Source: Homarus americanus (Eukaryota; Arthropoda; Malacostraca; Decapoda; Nephropidae). From it: 64,000 nt of DNA. The notes under the pieces were generated by a model. That model did no database searches. It was not told the DNA's origin and was given only the letters and a program-made list of their open reading frames with translations. Shown one piece after another: positions 46,871 through 60,758 of this stretch; the first letter of the stretch is position 1; every line of letters starts with the position of its first letter. The translations under genes were made by a program, and so were the position numbers. The DNA is taken from assembly GCF_018991925.1 (NCBI RefSeq), contig NW_024748870.1, positions 5,571,193 to 5,635,192 on the forward strand, read 5' to 3'.

Positions 46871-47375
46871 TCTATATGTTCAGCCGTCACATTACCTAGA
46901 CTTCACCAGCCACTCACACCAACGGGGAAATAGGTAGCTAATCTAATACGCGCCTGACCTGCCCTGCCCACACATTAACCCCCCTGACCCCCACCCCCAC
47001 CATTTGTCGGAAGCAAAAGTCTCCAGTCGGAAGATAGACAACTCAAAATTAACTTCTAAAAATCGATACGTTTGTCATTAACAAGGAGGCCAAGATGATA
47101 ATGACATTACCTGCTGCCGAAACTGTCATGCGTGGCCCGGGGGGTAACACCACTCATCCTCCACGAGACTTGGGATAATTAACATAATTTTGTATCTATT
47201 TACCCGATGATGTTAAGTTCCTGTTGGTGGGAGTTGGTGATGGTGGTCGCTGGACTGACACCTCCTGTGAGTTGTGTTGTTGTCCAGGTGACGAGCTGTC
47301 ATTAGCTGAGGTGTGTATGTACAAAGGTGTGCTGGGGAGCGGATGTGGTGGTAGACTAATGTGGGCAGTGGTTAT
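46871..47375. other. Spacer
   Basis: 46,960-47,010 is C-rich. No gene recognised. Confidence 0.5.
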
Positions 47376-47672
47376 CCTGTGTTGGGGTGAAGGAGTGGGT
47401 GGGGTGATGCTGTGCTGGGGTGAAGGAATGGGTGGGGTGATGCTGTGTTGGGGTGAAGGAGTGGGTGGGGTGATGCTGTGTTGGGGTGAAGGATGGGTGG
47501 GGTGATGCTGTGTTGGGGTGAAGGAGGGGTGGTGATGCTGTGTTGGGGTGAAGGAGTGGGTGGGGTGATGCTGTGTTGGGGTGAAGGAGTGGGTGGGTGA
47601 TGTTGTGTTGGGGTGAAGGAGTGGGTGGAGTGATGCCTTGTGTTGGGGTGAAGGAGTGGGTGGGGTGTTTGT
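47376..47672. repeat. 33-bp minisatellite
   Basis: About nine units of GTGATGCTGTGTTGGGG-TGAAGGAGTGGGTGGG, some with 1-4 bp indels. The first units stay in frame as 11-residue GVMLCWGEGVG repeats, but later indels break the frame, so it is not coding. Confidence 0.95.
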
Positions 47673-47763
47673 GGCAAGGATGGTGGGTTTTGGGCGTCTG
47701 TTTGTATAAGGCAGTTAGTCTACGAAAAGAGAGCAGATGTGTTTGGAGTTTTGGGTGTGTGTG

Positions 47764-47765
<2 letters not shown>

Positions 47766-47849
<84 letters not shown>
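47766..47849. repeat. (GT)n microsatellite
   Basis: About 42 GT units, immediately downstream of the minisatellite. Confidence 0.97.
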
Positions 47850-47851
<2 letters not shown>

Positions 47852-48526
47852 GGGAGAAATACATATATTCGTACATCCACTCCTCAAGTGTCAAATCTCA
47901 AGCCCTCTTTAATAATTAACCTCAAGGCTAAAACTGGGACAAAATTGTACCACGTTTTTATTCAGGTATTTCTATCATAATTTATATATCAAACTTATAA
48001 TAACTCCTATATTGGAACATTGTTATGAAAAAATCTTCATTATATGAATTTTAGGTAAGTAATCCTTTTAGAATACAACAAATACAAAGTTATTTACAAC
48101 GATTTACACCAACTCATAACACTTCACAAAAAGTCGTATTTCCTCTAAGTCTTTCATAATGTAATCTAGATAGTGTGAATATTGACTTCCCCTTTATCAA
48201 ATTTCTTCAAAATTTTTTTACTTAATTATTAGTATGAATATTAGATCGCTTATTATGAATCAAAGATGCATTACAAAGTTTGTAATCATGTCATATACGC
48301 TTGTTTTGCCTCTACTGATCAGATCCTCAAGTTTCAAAGTTTATTAACCTGTATAGTATTAAGAATCTTACACAAGATGTTTTGAATAATTCTTATTTGT
48401 AGCCAGTATGATATAAGGTATACTGTAGCTCTTGTTATTTATCTATATCTTGAAATATTAGGTGACACAATAGTGATATATAAAGTAACTCATATATCAC
48501 ATCTCATTACGTAATGACTCTCTCTC

Positions 48527-48571
<45 letters not shown>

Positions 48572-49435
48572 TTTCCTGCAATATGCATATGACTACAATA
48601 TAGAATTTCTGATTTTAGATTTCACACTAACATCAAAATTATTCAAAAGATATGCTTATGAATGCCCTTTTCATAATACATATCTGAGTTCTGTATATAT
48701 GTATTTTGTTGAAATTTAATACGAATTTTTACTATATAACAATTACTTAACAGAAAAAAAAGATATATATTGGCTTCTCGTGTCATTGAATGGAGAGAGT
48801 TATTAAACGTGTCCCAAGATTGAAGACGAAAACTACACACACTTGAAAGTCACACATGAAAATTGAACTGTGTTTTGTTTTTATTTTATTTTTATTATAA
48901 ATATTGTGTCCCCCAGGTCTTAATTTTAATGTATGTCCAAAAATAATCAGTTCTGAGTTGAAATCCCTAAATCTCCTTGATTGCAAAATGTCTAGATAAT
49001 TATATAACTGATTTATCTTATCCTTGGAGCGGATTTCGCAGATTTATATCCATTGGTAAATCTCCATCTAATTATATAAATGAATTATCTTGCCCTTGGG
49101 GAGGATTTCAATGATTTTTATCCCTTGAAACTCAGATTTATAGGAGGTCCTGACATTTTATAACTTCAACTCTCCAGAACAGATTTCTAATGACTCTTCA
49201 GATTTCACCGAAAGAAACTACTGATTGTACACTAAAGTAGGTTAACCTAAATTCCCTCCCATTCTGTTTAACTGTGATCTTCATGGTATATTGTTATCAT
49301 TCACCCTATGTCCAGGTTGCAGTGAGTCTTATAGATGAAGTAATTCCCTGATCGTTTTCAGGTGCTAGTTAGAGAGTGGATGAATCACGTTCTACACGTA
49401 TATAAACAGGCTTTAACGCATGCATGGTAAAAATT
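47850..49435. other. AT-rich spacer with short ATT tract and an old duplication
   Basis: (ATT)n at 48,531-48,560. A diverged direct duplication of about 65-80 bp starts at 48,970 and 49,059 (AATCTCC ... AATTATATAA ... CTTGG-GAGGATTTC). No gene seen. Confidence 0.5.
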
Positions 49436-49439
49436 ATTA

Positions 49440-49509
<70 letters not shown>

Positions 49510-49541
49510 GTAATAATAATAATGGATGTGTGTGTGTGTGT
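49436..49541. repeat. (AAT)n then short (GT)n
   Basis: About 29 AAT triplets with one AGT, followed by seven GT units. Confidence 0.95.
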
Positions 49542-50006
49542 ATTTGTATCAGACGTACGTATAGTTAATTGGAAGATAATTAATACATGTATGATCTAAA
49601 ATTACACGTGTATCTGGGAATGTATATCCCAGTATAGGTATGAATAGGTATGCATAATACGAAATATCAAAAAATATGTATAAAAACTGATTATGTAATA
49701 TGTATACTTCCTATTATCACAGAAATAAACTAGTGATTATAGGTAACTTCAACTGGACAATATATCTAACATCCATTCGACACTCGTGATTAATTGTGTC
49801 CGTAAGTTTTGTCCAACTCTACACTGAGTCACTGTGTCCCGTGTTTGACATTGGGGCTGTTATTTTCTGTGTGTCTTGAAGTTTCGGTATATCACTTTAC
49901 TATACAAGGATGTTAATACGATTCTTATCATTAGGCGTTGTAGGTCTCTGTCCATCAATAATATTTTACTTTATACAATGTTTGGGGTTCTTATATATCT
50001 GTGTAT
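49542..50006. other. AT-rich spacer
   Basis: Nothing recognised. Confidence 0.6.
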
Positions 50007-50075
50007 TATTATTATTATTATTATTAGTAGTAGTAGTAGTAGTAGTAGTAGTAATAGTAGTACTAGTATTATTAT
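50007..50075. repeat. (ATT)n(AGT)n compound microsatellite
   Basis: Seven ATT then about nine AGT, then interrupted AGT/ATT. Confidence 0.93.
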
Positions 50076-52464
50076 AACGTTAAAACTCTGCACTACACAG
50101 ATTCATATAATAAAACAAACATTTAAAACTATACCTCTAACTTCGCGGAAGAGGAAGTGACATAATAACACGTGTAAACCCAAGCAGCCTACGTGTACTT
50201 CCATCACCCTAAAATCCCTCTACCTGTATTTGTTCATCTAAAATAAATAAAACAAGTGAAACTAAACCACTATGAAGAAAAAAAATTGGTTTGAAAGAAT
50301 CTAACTTTCACATGTCACAAACACTAGATATTATGGGTCATGGTTCTATATATTCACAAACAATAGAGTTCAAACGCTTATCTTTATCTCGGGGGTCAAC
50401 CAGAGATCAAGGATTATCTCCGCTATGTAGCACAGACTTCACATGACTCTCGGGGTGTAAACTGCTAGCTTGAGTTTTATCCCGAATACACCTCCATAGT
50501 CTCTCTCTTTTTCTTTACTAGCAATAATACTTAAAAGTTTATTCTGTAATGTCTTAAGCCATAAACCTTTATAGATATGACTTTCTCAAGATTTTACAGA
50601 TTTTATGACTCTGGAGTCTTGACGCTGTGACCACTATAGATGTTTAGGGAGAGACAGTTTTTGTTTACAAGATCACCACATATAAAAGGTCTTAAGTTTT
50701 AATTATTACAAATATTCGACAAAATTTGGATTCCGGTGTATATGAATGGCCAGTACCCGAAGTTCAGAATTCTTACGTGTAGTTACAAAGAAGGAGGTGT
50801 GACTACTGTGTGAGAGGCTCAATAAAAGGTGAAGAGTTACACCAAAAATGACAAACTCTAGTAAGGCAAACACCTTTCTTAAGATATATAATTGAGGCTT
50901 AAAACAATTTAAAAAAGAGGAATGTTTTCTTCATTACAGGATAACTGGTCTCTATATTATAAAAAAATTTAAAAGTCTAATGATATTTTCAACACTACAA
51001 TCGCTGTAAAAGAAAACATCAGGGTAAAAGATTCAATATTTAGAAATTAATCTTAGGGCGGCAATAAATTTTCAGCTTTGTACTTCTACTCACACGTAAA
51101 TCAAAGAAAAAAGAAAGAAGGAAAGAAAGAAAGAAAAAAATGAACAGGAGAACAGCACAATAAATTTTCATAACCAAAGAAAAATGATGAAATATGACCT
51201 TTTCCATCTCGCTCCTACCGAGGTGTGGTGTGTCATATATTTCCCGTCACAGAAGTGCTGTTTCTCCATTTTATAATTCCTATAATTTTATCGAGCTTTA
51301 AAGGATAGCCATTTAATCCCTAAGTTAGTGTTCGGCCATTCGCTCCATTAAATTTCTTCAAATACTTGACTGTGGATGTGAGTATGGTAACTAGAAATAC
51401 CGGAAATAATGTATCTTCTTCGTATACTAAAAACAAAATATATGTTTACATTAACACACACATATGGCTTTCTTACGAGGGCGTTGTTGATCTATAAGAT
51501 CAGGGTAATGATGTGGATCTCACACTCTTATCCTCCATTATCCAAGACACTGTGTAGTGCTGTGTGATAGATCGTGGAGAATTTTCGTTCACTCATCTCT
51601 CAGTTTTATCCACTGGTGTCTTAAATAAAACAAATGTTCTGCTGTTGATGCGCAGAATATTTGTTCATAATCATAAAAGAATATGAAATTTCAGGTAAAC
51701 CTAAGATAACGCAACTTATGAACGTTATTGAGGTTATTATCGATATTACAGATATTATCTTACTCAAGGTTGACAATCATGTTCATCAGTACAGTGAGTT
51801 ATTCTTCCTCCTCTCTTTTTATGGGTCCACATTTTTCAAGATTTGTACAATGAATATATTTCCTAATTGGAGATATAAAATGTATTAAACGCGATAATTT
51901 CGGCTAAAACACAAATCATAACCTAAAATGAGTCTTTAGAACACAAAATAAGATGCAGAAACTTTTTAGAAAAGATTTTGTACCTTAATTATGTGTTTCT
52001 TAACTTGTGTTGCGCGTATGTATCTAGTTAATGTGAAGTCTCAGTGAAATTTTCATGTTATCTTTGTCCATTATTTTTTGAGTTTAAGCTTTAGTCAACC
52101 AGTTAGGTACAACATCTTTATATCTTCATTTACAAGAAATATTCCCCGTATGAGCCTTCGAGAAAATGGATTCTGGTTTTCCTGTTTTCTTGTCAGCCTT
52201 ATCTCATACAGTATGTTAATATTTATGTAACAAATATATTTCATTTTATTTCAGTTTTAGGTTACTACATATTCTTGTACACCTACTTCACTGTAACTAC
52301 ATATTTCCTGGTATATATACTGTTCACCAAATATACATTCTCTTCCACGTTATACCGTCGTAACTACATATCCCTGTACACATGCACCATCGTATAATTG
52401 GGTCATAAATTTCAGGTATTGTTTTCACTTTTATGTTGGAAGTTATGTCTTTGTGGCAGCTATT
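50076..52464. other. AT-rich spacer, nothing recognised
   Basis: A GAAA-rich tract at 51,105-51,140. No coding or RNA signal. Confidence 0.6.
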
Positions 52465-52862
52465 TAAGACAGTCTAATCTAACCTCATCCAATCTGACCT
52501 ATCCTTTGCTAACCCAATCCCATCAATCATATTCTAGTCAGTCTAACATAGCATGTTCTAGCCCAATCTAACTAACCTAACACAATATAACATAAACTAG
52601 CCATACCTAATTGATCAAATTCTAACCTAGCGTAACGTAGCCTAACCCAACGCAACAGAGAACAACCTAACCCTACCTACCTTAACAAAATCTAGACCAA
52701 TCTGCTCTTGTCTAATCTAACCTAACATAGCATAACCTAGGAATACCTAACCTCAGATAACCAAGTCCAAACTGACCTAACATAAGCCAGCCCAATCCAA
52801 CCTAATCTAACGTATTCTAACCTAACCTAACCTAACCCAACACTAACCTAACAGGGTCTTCT
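52465..52862. repeat. Decayed CCTAA (TTAGG) telomere-like array
   Basis: About 400 bp made almost entirely of five- and six-base words around CTAAC/CCTAA, with four consecutive intact units near 52,818-52,838. TTAGG is the canonical arthropod telomere repeat, so this is an interstitial telomere-like array or an AACCT-type satellite. The same words recur in the 6.9-kb patch. Confidence 0.8.
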
Positions 52863-53029
52863 GACTTTATGGAATTTGTATTGCTAGTTTTTGTTCACTT
52901 GGTTATTCTACTGATATTTTGACCAGTGATATGTTGGTTTATGTGAATTCTGTCCATCTGAATATTGTCCTGAACGATTTTGTCCAGTGAAAATGCCAGA
53001 GATGTCCTTATACAAGTCTTAATCTTCGT

Positions 53030-53500
53030 AAGTCTTGTTATCTCTAATATATATCTCCAAAAGACAAGTTCTCATTCCATACATTCCTCTAGAAGTATTG
53101 TTCTCCACAACAATTCCACCCAAAATCTTGTTATTCCCTATAGACGTCTCTAAAAGTCTCGTCCTCCCCTGTAAATGTCTCCAAAAATCTATATCTCCAT
53201 CATAAAAGTTTCTCCTGTACACCATTCGCCAAAATCTCCACATCCCTACACGTCTTTATCACAATCACAAATGTTTCTTCACGTCTCCGCAACAAATGTC
53301 TTCAACGTATGCCCTACAAATGTCTTCAACGTATGCCCTACAAATGTCTTCAACGTATGCCCTACAAATGTCTTCTCACGTCTGTCTTGTAAATGTTTCC
53401 TCGCTTCTCCTCAAATGTCTCCTCACATCTTTTACAGAGGTCTCCTCATGTCTCCACAACAGATATCTGCCGTACAGGTATCTCCTCATGTCTTGTTTTC
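53030..53500. repeat. Decayed TCTCC/AAATGTCT array with a 24-bp homogenised core
   Basis: ATGTCTCC-, AATCTCC- and TCTCCACAA-type words recur at about 25-40 bp throughout. At 53,292-53,363 three exact 24-bp units ACAAATGTCTTC-AACGTATGCCCT occur in tandem, followed by a partial fourth. The TNVFNVCP peptide repeats are a by-product. Confidence 0.75.
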
Positions 53501-56500
53501 TTTTCCTTACACTTACTGTCAACCATAACTAGTATTCCTCTCTCTCTCTCAACATAACCTCTAATGTTTCTTATTGTATTATTCCCTCTCTTCCTGTTTT
53601 ATCCATCTTCCTCTTCATTCTCTTCCTCTCTTCCTCTCTATTATTAAGATATTTTTGTTGTTTCGTGTAGTTTCTTCTTATGGACATTTTTAACTGTTTT
53701 TTATAAATTATTAGTCAATTTAAAGCTGTTTTTTTTCGTTTATTCCTATGGTACAATTCGTTTCCTTGTGTGAAAGCAAAATCAAGATGATTTTTTTATT
53801 ACTTTTAATATGGATATGCACAAAAATTTTATCTCCCCCGAAAAAAAATTCTTTATTTACTAATTTATTCATTGATTTATTGATTAATTCATTATGTGTA
53901 GTGAAGCGAAGTTGATATTGTAAATATCTTGTGAGAGAAGTGAATCAGAGAGAGATATACGGTATTCCAAATGTTAGTGTATATATACAGAAATAACAAA
54001 TCTTATTATTCGACTTGAAGAAACACAAACAACTGTGTATATATATTCCTTCACCTCACACGATCCATGTAATTGATTTTGTTAGTCGTCGTCGTCTACC
54101 TCCTGGGTGAAGCCAATCATCACATTCCTCCAAGTCTCTTCCTGAAAACTCTCACCCCTTGTGGCCCCTCTCCCTCAACACCTCTCTCACTCCATCCTGC
54201 CAGTTAACACCTGCTCTTCCCCTCGTCTTCCTGCCTTTACCTTGTTATTGCACATTCTCCTGCTCAGTCTCCCCTTGCATACCTTCTCTCGCCCTGATCC
54301 ACCTTCTGAATTCTCAACCCCCTTGTTCTATCCCTCGTCTTCCTCCTAGCCCTCTCAGGTCCTCTCCTACAAATTCTCTTCGCTGTTCCTAATATCCTCG
54401 TCTCCTCCATATCTTCTGTTTCTTTAAGTTCTTATTACTTTTCATGTCCTCTTAAGCCTTCTGTTTCTCCTATCACTGACAGTCTACTCTATATATTATT
54501 TTTTTATCTTTTATATTTGTTTATTTTTTTCTCCTCTCCCACTCCCATACTTGACCGCAGGGGAGAAAACTGTCACTTTGTTGTTCCCTCAGTGACTCCT
54601 TCCCCAACGCTACAGCCACGTTTGATGAAAACAATCCTCGGGCAGTCCAATTTGTCCACCGCCACCGTAATCTAACCATCCTAGTAAAATCATGTTTATT
54701 TTCTTTCTTTTTTCGACCTCCATGTTTTTGTTATTAAACATCACTCTGAATTCATTCATTTATATCAACAACTCTTGTCGACACTAATCTCAACACTCAA
54801 AATTCATTCACTTCGTATTGACGAGACGATTCATGTCAGCTGCCAAGAACAACATTCTGGACTCATCATTACTATTACTACTTCTCGATTAACATTAAGA
54901 ACAACAATGCTTTGAAGTCATTAATCTACCTTTTTCAAGATATTGTCGATAGCCAACACGACACTCTGAGGCCAATCGATCTAACTCGTGTGGCCAGTGA
55001 GCGGTCGACGCATCATCTTCGACACCCAGCACCTCTCCCAGCACACTCGCTCTGTGTTTACACCAGGTTGAGCCCAAGCGTCCACATCCTCCACCACCTT
55101 ACCAGCCCTATATATCACTACTACAATATATTATAGTATATAAAGTATATTAATAACGTACAGTATATGATATAACATGTATTATTATAATTATAACATA
55201 TGAATATAGTGGCACATCACTTTACCACACTGTCATAACTCACCAGAATTAGAGAAGTGTTTAACATGATATCCCACCAGATAAACAGTATTAGAGTATA
55301 ATACATAGTGTTGTCATGTAGATTTACAGACTTAACAATGACTTTTCTCAAGACATTTGCGGTCATTCTTCTTCATTAGTGTGACTTTTACATCATCGAT
55401 AATAATAACCTCTACCCCAATGTGCGTTTTATAGGCACTTCCTCTGTTAAATTTCATTCAGAATACATTCGGGCTACACAATACGCATGATAAGTCTGCA
55501 TAAACAACTAGATAGCTTATTCAGTAATGAGTTTTCACCGTCAGTTAGTTATAAGTTGTACATTAACTGAATCCAGGTAGGAATATTATGCTTCTGTATC
55601 CACTAGACACACCGCCGTGGTTGTTCGTGTGATATTTGTCATTATATTTAAAGAGCGTATATAAGAAATGGTTAGATTGACTTAGGTATATTTCACTGTA
55701 ACCACTACAACGAGAGAGATGATGTAGAAATTATATTATATTTAACTGTGTTTTAAGTGCAACATTTAATTTCTGCTAAAAGAAATTAGATTTTATGTAA
55801 ACTAATATGTGGTGGAAGGATATTTGTCAGTGTATATCTGCCAGCCACCCCTACATGCTAATACTCTCTGTAACATCATAAAACATTGTTTGTTCCTATC
55901 ATCTCAGCAGCCATCTTGTCTTCGTCATGTTCATCAACGTACTAAAACATCCTGGGCAAATATCATTGTACAGTATTTCATTAAGAACCGTCTACTAAGG
56001 CTGGCAGTGTGCTCAGTGCCTGCACCTTATTCAACAAAAAGTAATCACTGATTTTGCTTTCTTAATTATTAATGTTGCTCATAAGTTAAGCGTGGAGTGT
56101 GTCATAAGCCCAGGGGTCATGTTGACCAAGATCACATAACGATACAACAGCAAATAATGACAATAACTGCATAAAAAAGCCTTACAAATCTTTTTAAGTT
56201 GTGTTTTATGGTCAATTGTCTTAAAAAAATCGAGAAGAGCAACTACAAGACTTCCTAATCTGACTATTATTAAAACATTCCATAATCAAGCGCCACATTA
56301 TTAACCTTATCTCAACTATACATTAATTCTCTACTTATGATCTACAGTATACAGACCTATCTTACCCACGTCAGCTTGACAGGCACTATGAAGACTACAC
56401 ACATCCTCCAAGACGTTGGCTCTGACACTACCTCCCTTTCCTGTTGTAACAAGAAATCACTCTAAAACAGTCAAGTTTATTATGCAAGTATTTATCATAA

Positions 56501-57028
56501 AATAAACATAAATATGATAATTGGGAAGATGCAGGTATCTTGAAAGAATTTTAGTCGCGTATCATCACTACTTTTCTAGCCCACATAAAATTCACATCTA
56601 CACCCCCCCCCCTATATAGTGCTCGTGTCGACAAACATTCGAAGACAAGCCCATAACACCAGCATGACACACTAAGGTCCTCTGAGTATCATTCTTCTAT
56701 TAATGTAATGTGTTGTTTCAAAGGTGTTAACATATTTACTTGACATTAAACCTCATTAGCACCTGAGACAAAAATGATGGTATACTATAATCATGTCTCT
56801 TAAGTGTATTTGATCTATGACTTGAAACTTATTGTTATTATTCTAAATACACTATATGTACAGGCGCTCCAACATACTGTACACACACACATTAACATAA
56901 TCCCAGGAAATTGGTCACTGGGCAAAGGTATTGATACACAACGTCACCTGCACACTTTCACAAACCAAAAAATATATATGATAATATATATACCGTGTTG
57001 CCTTGATATAGTTGTAACTTAGATTTCA
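53501..57028. other. Pyrimidine-rich then AT-rich spacer
   Basis: 53,530-54,570 is C/T-rich. 54,895-55,077 holds a 60-codon minus frame of non-repetitive composition that I cannot identify. On the minus strand near 56,240-56,200 LLDFFKTIDHK resembles an RT motif but is isolated. Nothing else is supportable. Confidence 0.45.
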
Positions 57029-57374
57029 GCGTTTGAGCTCTTTCATGACCCAGAGTCTAACGTTTGTTCTTCATGACCCAGAATTCAATGTTTGTTCTTC
57101 ATGACCCAGAAGTTAACGTTTGTTCTTCATGACCCAGAATTCAACGCTTGTTCTTCATGAACCAAAAGTTAACGTTTTTTCATCATGACCCAGAAGTTAA
57201 CGTTTGTTCTTCATGACCCAGAATTCAACGTTTGTTCTTCGTGACCCAGAAGTTAACGTTTGTTCTTCATGACCCAGAATTCAACGTTTGTTCTTCATGA
57301 CCCAGAATTCAACGTTTGTTCTTCATGACCCAGAATTCAACGTTTGTTCTTCATTAACCAAAAGTTAACGTTTA
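57029..57374. repeat. 28-bp minisatellite, 12 copies
   Basis: Units GTTTGTTCTTCATGACCCAG-AATTCAAC, with a second type ending AGTTAAC; the two types alternate for the first nine units (two-unit higher-order pattern), then the first type repeats three times. Edge units are the most diverged. Confidence 0.95.
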
Positions 57375-58638
57375 CCTTTTTATCTCATGAATTTTTCCTC
57401 TACCACTTGAGAGAATTAACCTCCTTGGTGAACTGTACCTGGACTCTAGACCTACACTGTTCTACATGATTTATTAGTTGATAACAATCTACCTGACAGC
57501 TTGATGTAGAGCGGCAGAGTCTACGGCATATACTGCATTACGTAGTGTTGTGTATGCTTGTGTCAGCGTTGGGTATACACTGTATTTGTGATATTGTGTC
57601 TTCATATGGAATTTCTTGTACTTTTACTTAATATTTTACTTTGTGTTTGTAATGATGTATCTAAACAAAACTTCTGAATGTGTAGTTCTACGTTAGTGAA
57701 GATATAGGACTGTCGTGAAAGACCTAGGGTATGGAAGAAAGATAAATCTCTCTCTCTCTCTCTCTATCTATATATCTGTCTCGCACACACACAACAGACC
57801 AAACTGATCTCTCATAAACTAACAAATCACAACTTTACAAATATTCTCCCCATGTCTCCACGTTTCACCATCTCCTTTTTCCTCACACTCACTCCTGACT
57901 TCTATGATTACTCGGCCTCGCGTCATCTAATGGCTCTCGCAGTTAAATGCTATTGGGTGAGTGTAGCGATAAAACACGTAACACAACAACACAACAGAAC
58001 CTACGATGTGAACTTGAGACTCCTTAATAACATTCGGTAGGTAAACATTCTCAGAGTAAACATTCTCAGAGTAAACATTCTCCTTGTAAAAACATAATCT
58101 CAAGGTCAGTGACTCAAGGGGGTGTCATTCTTCCATCCACACTAATACCTTACCACGATCCCAATCTTTCATCTTTTAGTTTCCTGATCTGGCCTAAGAA
58201 AATTATTATTATGCCAAATATATATTCATTATCACTTGTTTCTTACTCCAAACGACTCTCACCTTTAGCCTACTTCCAGGTACAGGTGTCTGCTGGTTTA
58301 TCCTTTAGTATCTCCGCGGGTATACAAGCCTCATTTAGTTTACCTGATCCTAACTTAATCTATCCCTACCATATTATCTGTTGTGTAAAATTGAATCTTT
58401 TAGTTGCTACCAGTACAGTTGCTATGAAAACGTCTTTCTCTATAATCTCTACCAAGGTTTAATAAATTCTTTCAAACTCTACCGACGACATTTATATTCT
58501 TTGTTATTTCATGATATTTAACTGGTCTTGTTACCTTTCTTCGCAAACAAACTCTAAGAAATAGCATCATACAAAAACTTCATCACTTAACTAACCAATA
58601 AAGTTACTCGCATCTATAACCATCTTAGATAAAGGGTA
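57375..58638. other. Spacer with short CT tract and a 15-bp triplication
   Basis: (CT)n at 57,746-57,767. GTAAACATTCTCAGA is repeated about three times at 58,040-58,085. No gene recognised. Confidence 0.5.
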
Positions 58639-60379
58639 AATACTCTTGTTGACCTTTTCCTTACTTAACCACCCAAACCTTAACAACACTATTGTTTCTT
58701 CATTTTTAAAATATTCACATCACTATTTTGTTTCCGCATCTGATTGTATTTATCACAACATCCCAAACACTTACAAACACAATCACTCGACAACTGGTCT
58801 CTCAATAGAAGCTGACTGGAATGAACTATACAAGAACGACGTCTTTAGTCTCACCACTGACATTTCCATATGCCAAAACAAAGCTGAAATTGATTTTCAC
58901 CGTTGGATACATGACTTACGTATAATATTCAGAAAATATGTATCACAACACAGGCATAATTAATACTAACACATCACGAAATGTTGTGTCTTCACTAATA
59001 GTCCAGTAATTAGACATATGTGTAGTTAGGGTTACAATATTATACCATCCCAAATTCTCGTCCTGTGATCTAAAAATTTTCTCCTTTAAATCCTAATCTC
59101 ACTAATTACCGCCCCCCTTTCCCTTCCACACACACAATAACCACCACTCCCCTAGATGGCGTGTCTCTTTTAGTTCAAAATATGTGTGTTAGCCTAAGAA
59201 TTACCACCAATCCCTTACAATCTTGTCAGACTTTTACTACACACAGCAACTTGCCATCGAGTCGCCATCTATCATACAGTACACAACACTGCCATCTTCC
59301 CCGTCACACTAAAGTCCCATAACTTTCCCTCAGTCAACTCTAAATTTATCCTGTGTTACCAATCAGATATATGGGTTACGTTAAGACTCACATGTTTGAC
59401 ACTTCCTTGAACATTCTAAGGAATCTTTACTTGTTGTCTTAGATTTCTCATGAGTTTTCGGCAAGGCTGTTATCAGATTTTCTGTATAAATGTTATTATG
59501 ATCTATTTCTCACATCTTCATTCATTCTACCACAACAATAAGTCACATCTAAATAATAAACCTTCTCCTCACTTTCCTATTTAAGCTGAAGTACCTCAGA
59601 GCAATTCTCACTCTGCCTTTTTCTATTTTCTTTTCTCTCCAACTTTCCAGCACCTTCGTCAACAGGAAGAAGTTGCACAATATCATATGTAGGCGACATC
59701 AATATCTCCCGCCGCTCTATCCATCGTGTTTCTTCTCTACATCTCCCTGTAGACAATCTAGGAGTCACTTCACCTCTTACCCTAGATCTCCTTCCCACTA
59801 CAATCACAGGGGAGACGTTAAGCTTGTAATATTTATGTCTCTAAAAGTAAAATACAACCACCTCGCAGACAAGACATATCTAGTGATGTCTTTTCTTTTA
59901 GCATCTTTCTAATTTGCATTATCTATCGAGCACTATGTTGAGAAGAACCATAATTCATAACTTATCTATTTTAATCTTTACTCCCGCCAAAATGAGCTTC
60001 TAGAAAAAAAAACGATTAATTTTTAAATCTGTACCTATCTCTCTCCTCCTCTCGGCTACTCACTTCTATAAAGGCCATGTCTGCCCGAACATGGAATATT
60101 GCTCTCGCATTTGGAGAGGTGCATCCCAATCCTCCTTAGCTCTCCTCCTCGAATCGACACAATCCAATCTAAAGCCATACGACTCATCAATGATTTGGCT
60201 CTCACTCCTAGCCTCCCCACCCCCTCCATGTCCACCGTCCAATATCCTCCCTTTTATTATTTTACCGTTAGTTTAATGGTCAATGTACAGATGAAATTCA
60301 AACCATCATTCCTTGCCTATTTCAACCCAGAAGTTCCACTCGCCACTCCACAGCTTGACACCAATGTACTATTGAAACA

Positions 60380-60428
<49 letters not shown>

Positions 60429-60535
60429 TACACACACCACCACCACCATCTTATTTCCTCTTGTATTTTGCACCTCGTTCTTCACTACCAATGGAACTCT
60501 CTTCTTATACATGACTTTCCTTCCACGCTATAACT
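58639..60535 (+). pseudogene. Decayed jockey-like LINE, copy 1 (endonuclease end to RT C-terminus)
   Basis: Fragments in the correct order on +: NTLVDLFLT (58,639-58,665), the block near the end of the AP endonuclease domain, followed in another frame by NHPNLNNTIVSS and EADWNELYK; SYVGD (59,683-59,697), a degraded YADD box; VDNLGVTSPLT (59,749), the post-palm LGV block; FYKGHVCPNMEYCSRIW (60,064-60,114); IRLIND (60,177-60,194); FNGQCTDEIQTIIP (60,272); WNSLLIHDFPSTL, ending 60,533. Several frameshifts, stops and at least one internal deletion separate them, and a (CA)n tract (60,378-60,423) splits the C-terminal part. The element would have encoded an endonuclease-reverse transcriptase. Similarity to decapod jockey-type ORF2 is recalled, not searched. 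Confidence 0.7.
60378..60440. repeat. (CA)n within the LINE fossil
   Basis: About 23 CA units then CATA and CAC triplets, expanded inside the former coding sequence. Confidence 0.95.
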
Positions 60536-60694
60536 TGTAGGACCTTTTTTCCTCCTCATTGCAGTTACTCATAATATCCTTTAATTATATATTTATAACA
60601 TATGCGACCTTAAGTTGCAACTGAGATTAAGGCAGAGCGTCTCCTGTATCATATTTGTGTTGCTTATTGTATGTGAATTTCTTTAAGATATATT

Positions 60695-60700
<6 letters not shown>

Positions 60701-60754
<54 letters not shown>
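60701..60754. repeat. (CA)n microsatellite
   Basis: About 26 CA units. Confidence 0.97.

Positions 60755-60758
<4 letters not shown>

Noticed and set aside
47356..47880. 174-codon minus frame rich in His, Thr and Pro
   Set aside because: Reverse complement of the 33-bp minisatellite plus (GT)n.
56200..56245. LLDFFKTIDHK on the minus strand, like an RT motif A block
   Set aside because: A single short match without YADD or other RT blocks in order nearby; could be chance or extremely decayed.
57029..57374. Regular 28-bp array as a CRISPR array
   Set aside because: Units abut with no unique spacers and the DNA is eukaryotic; it is a minisatellite.
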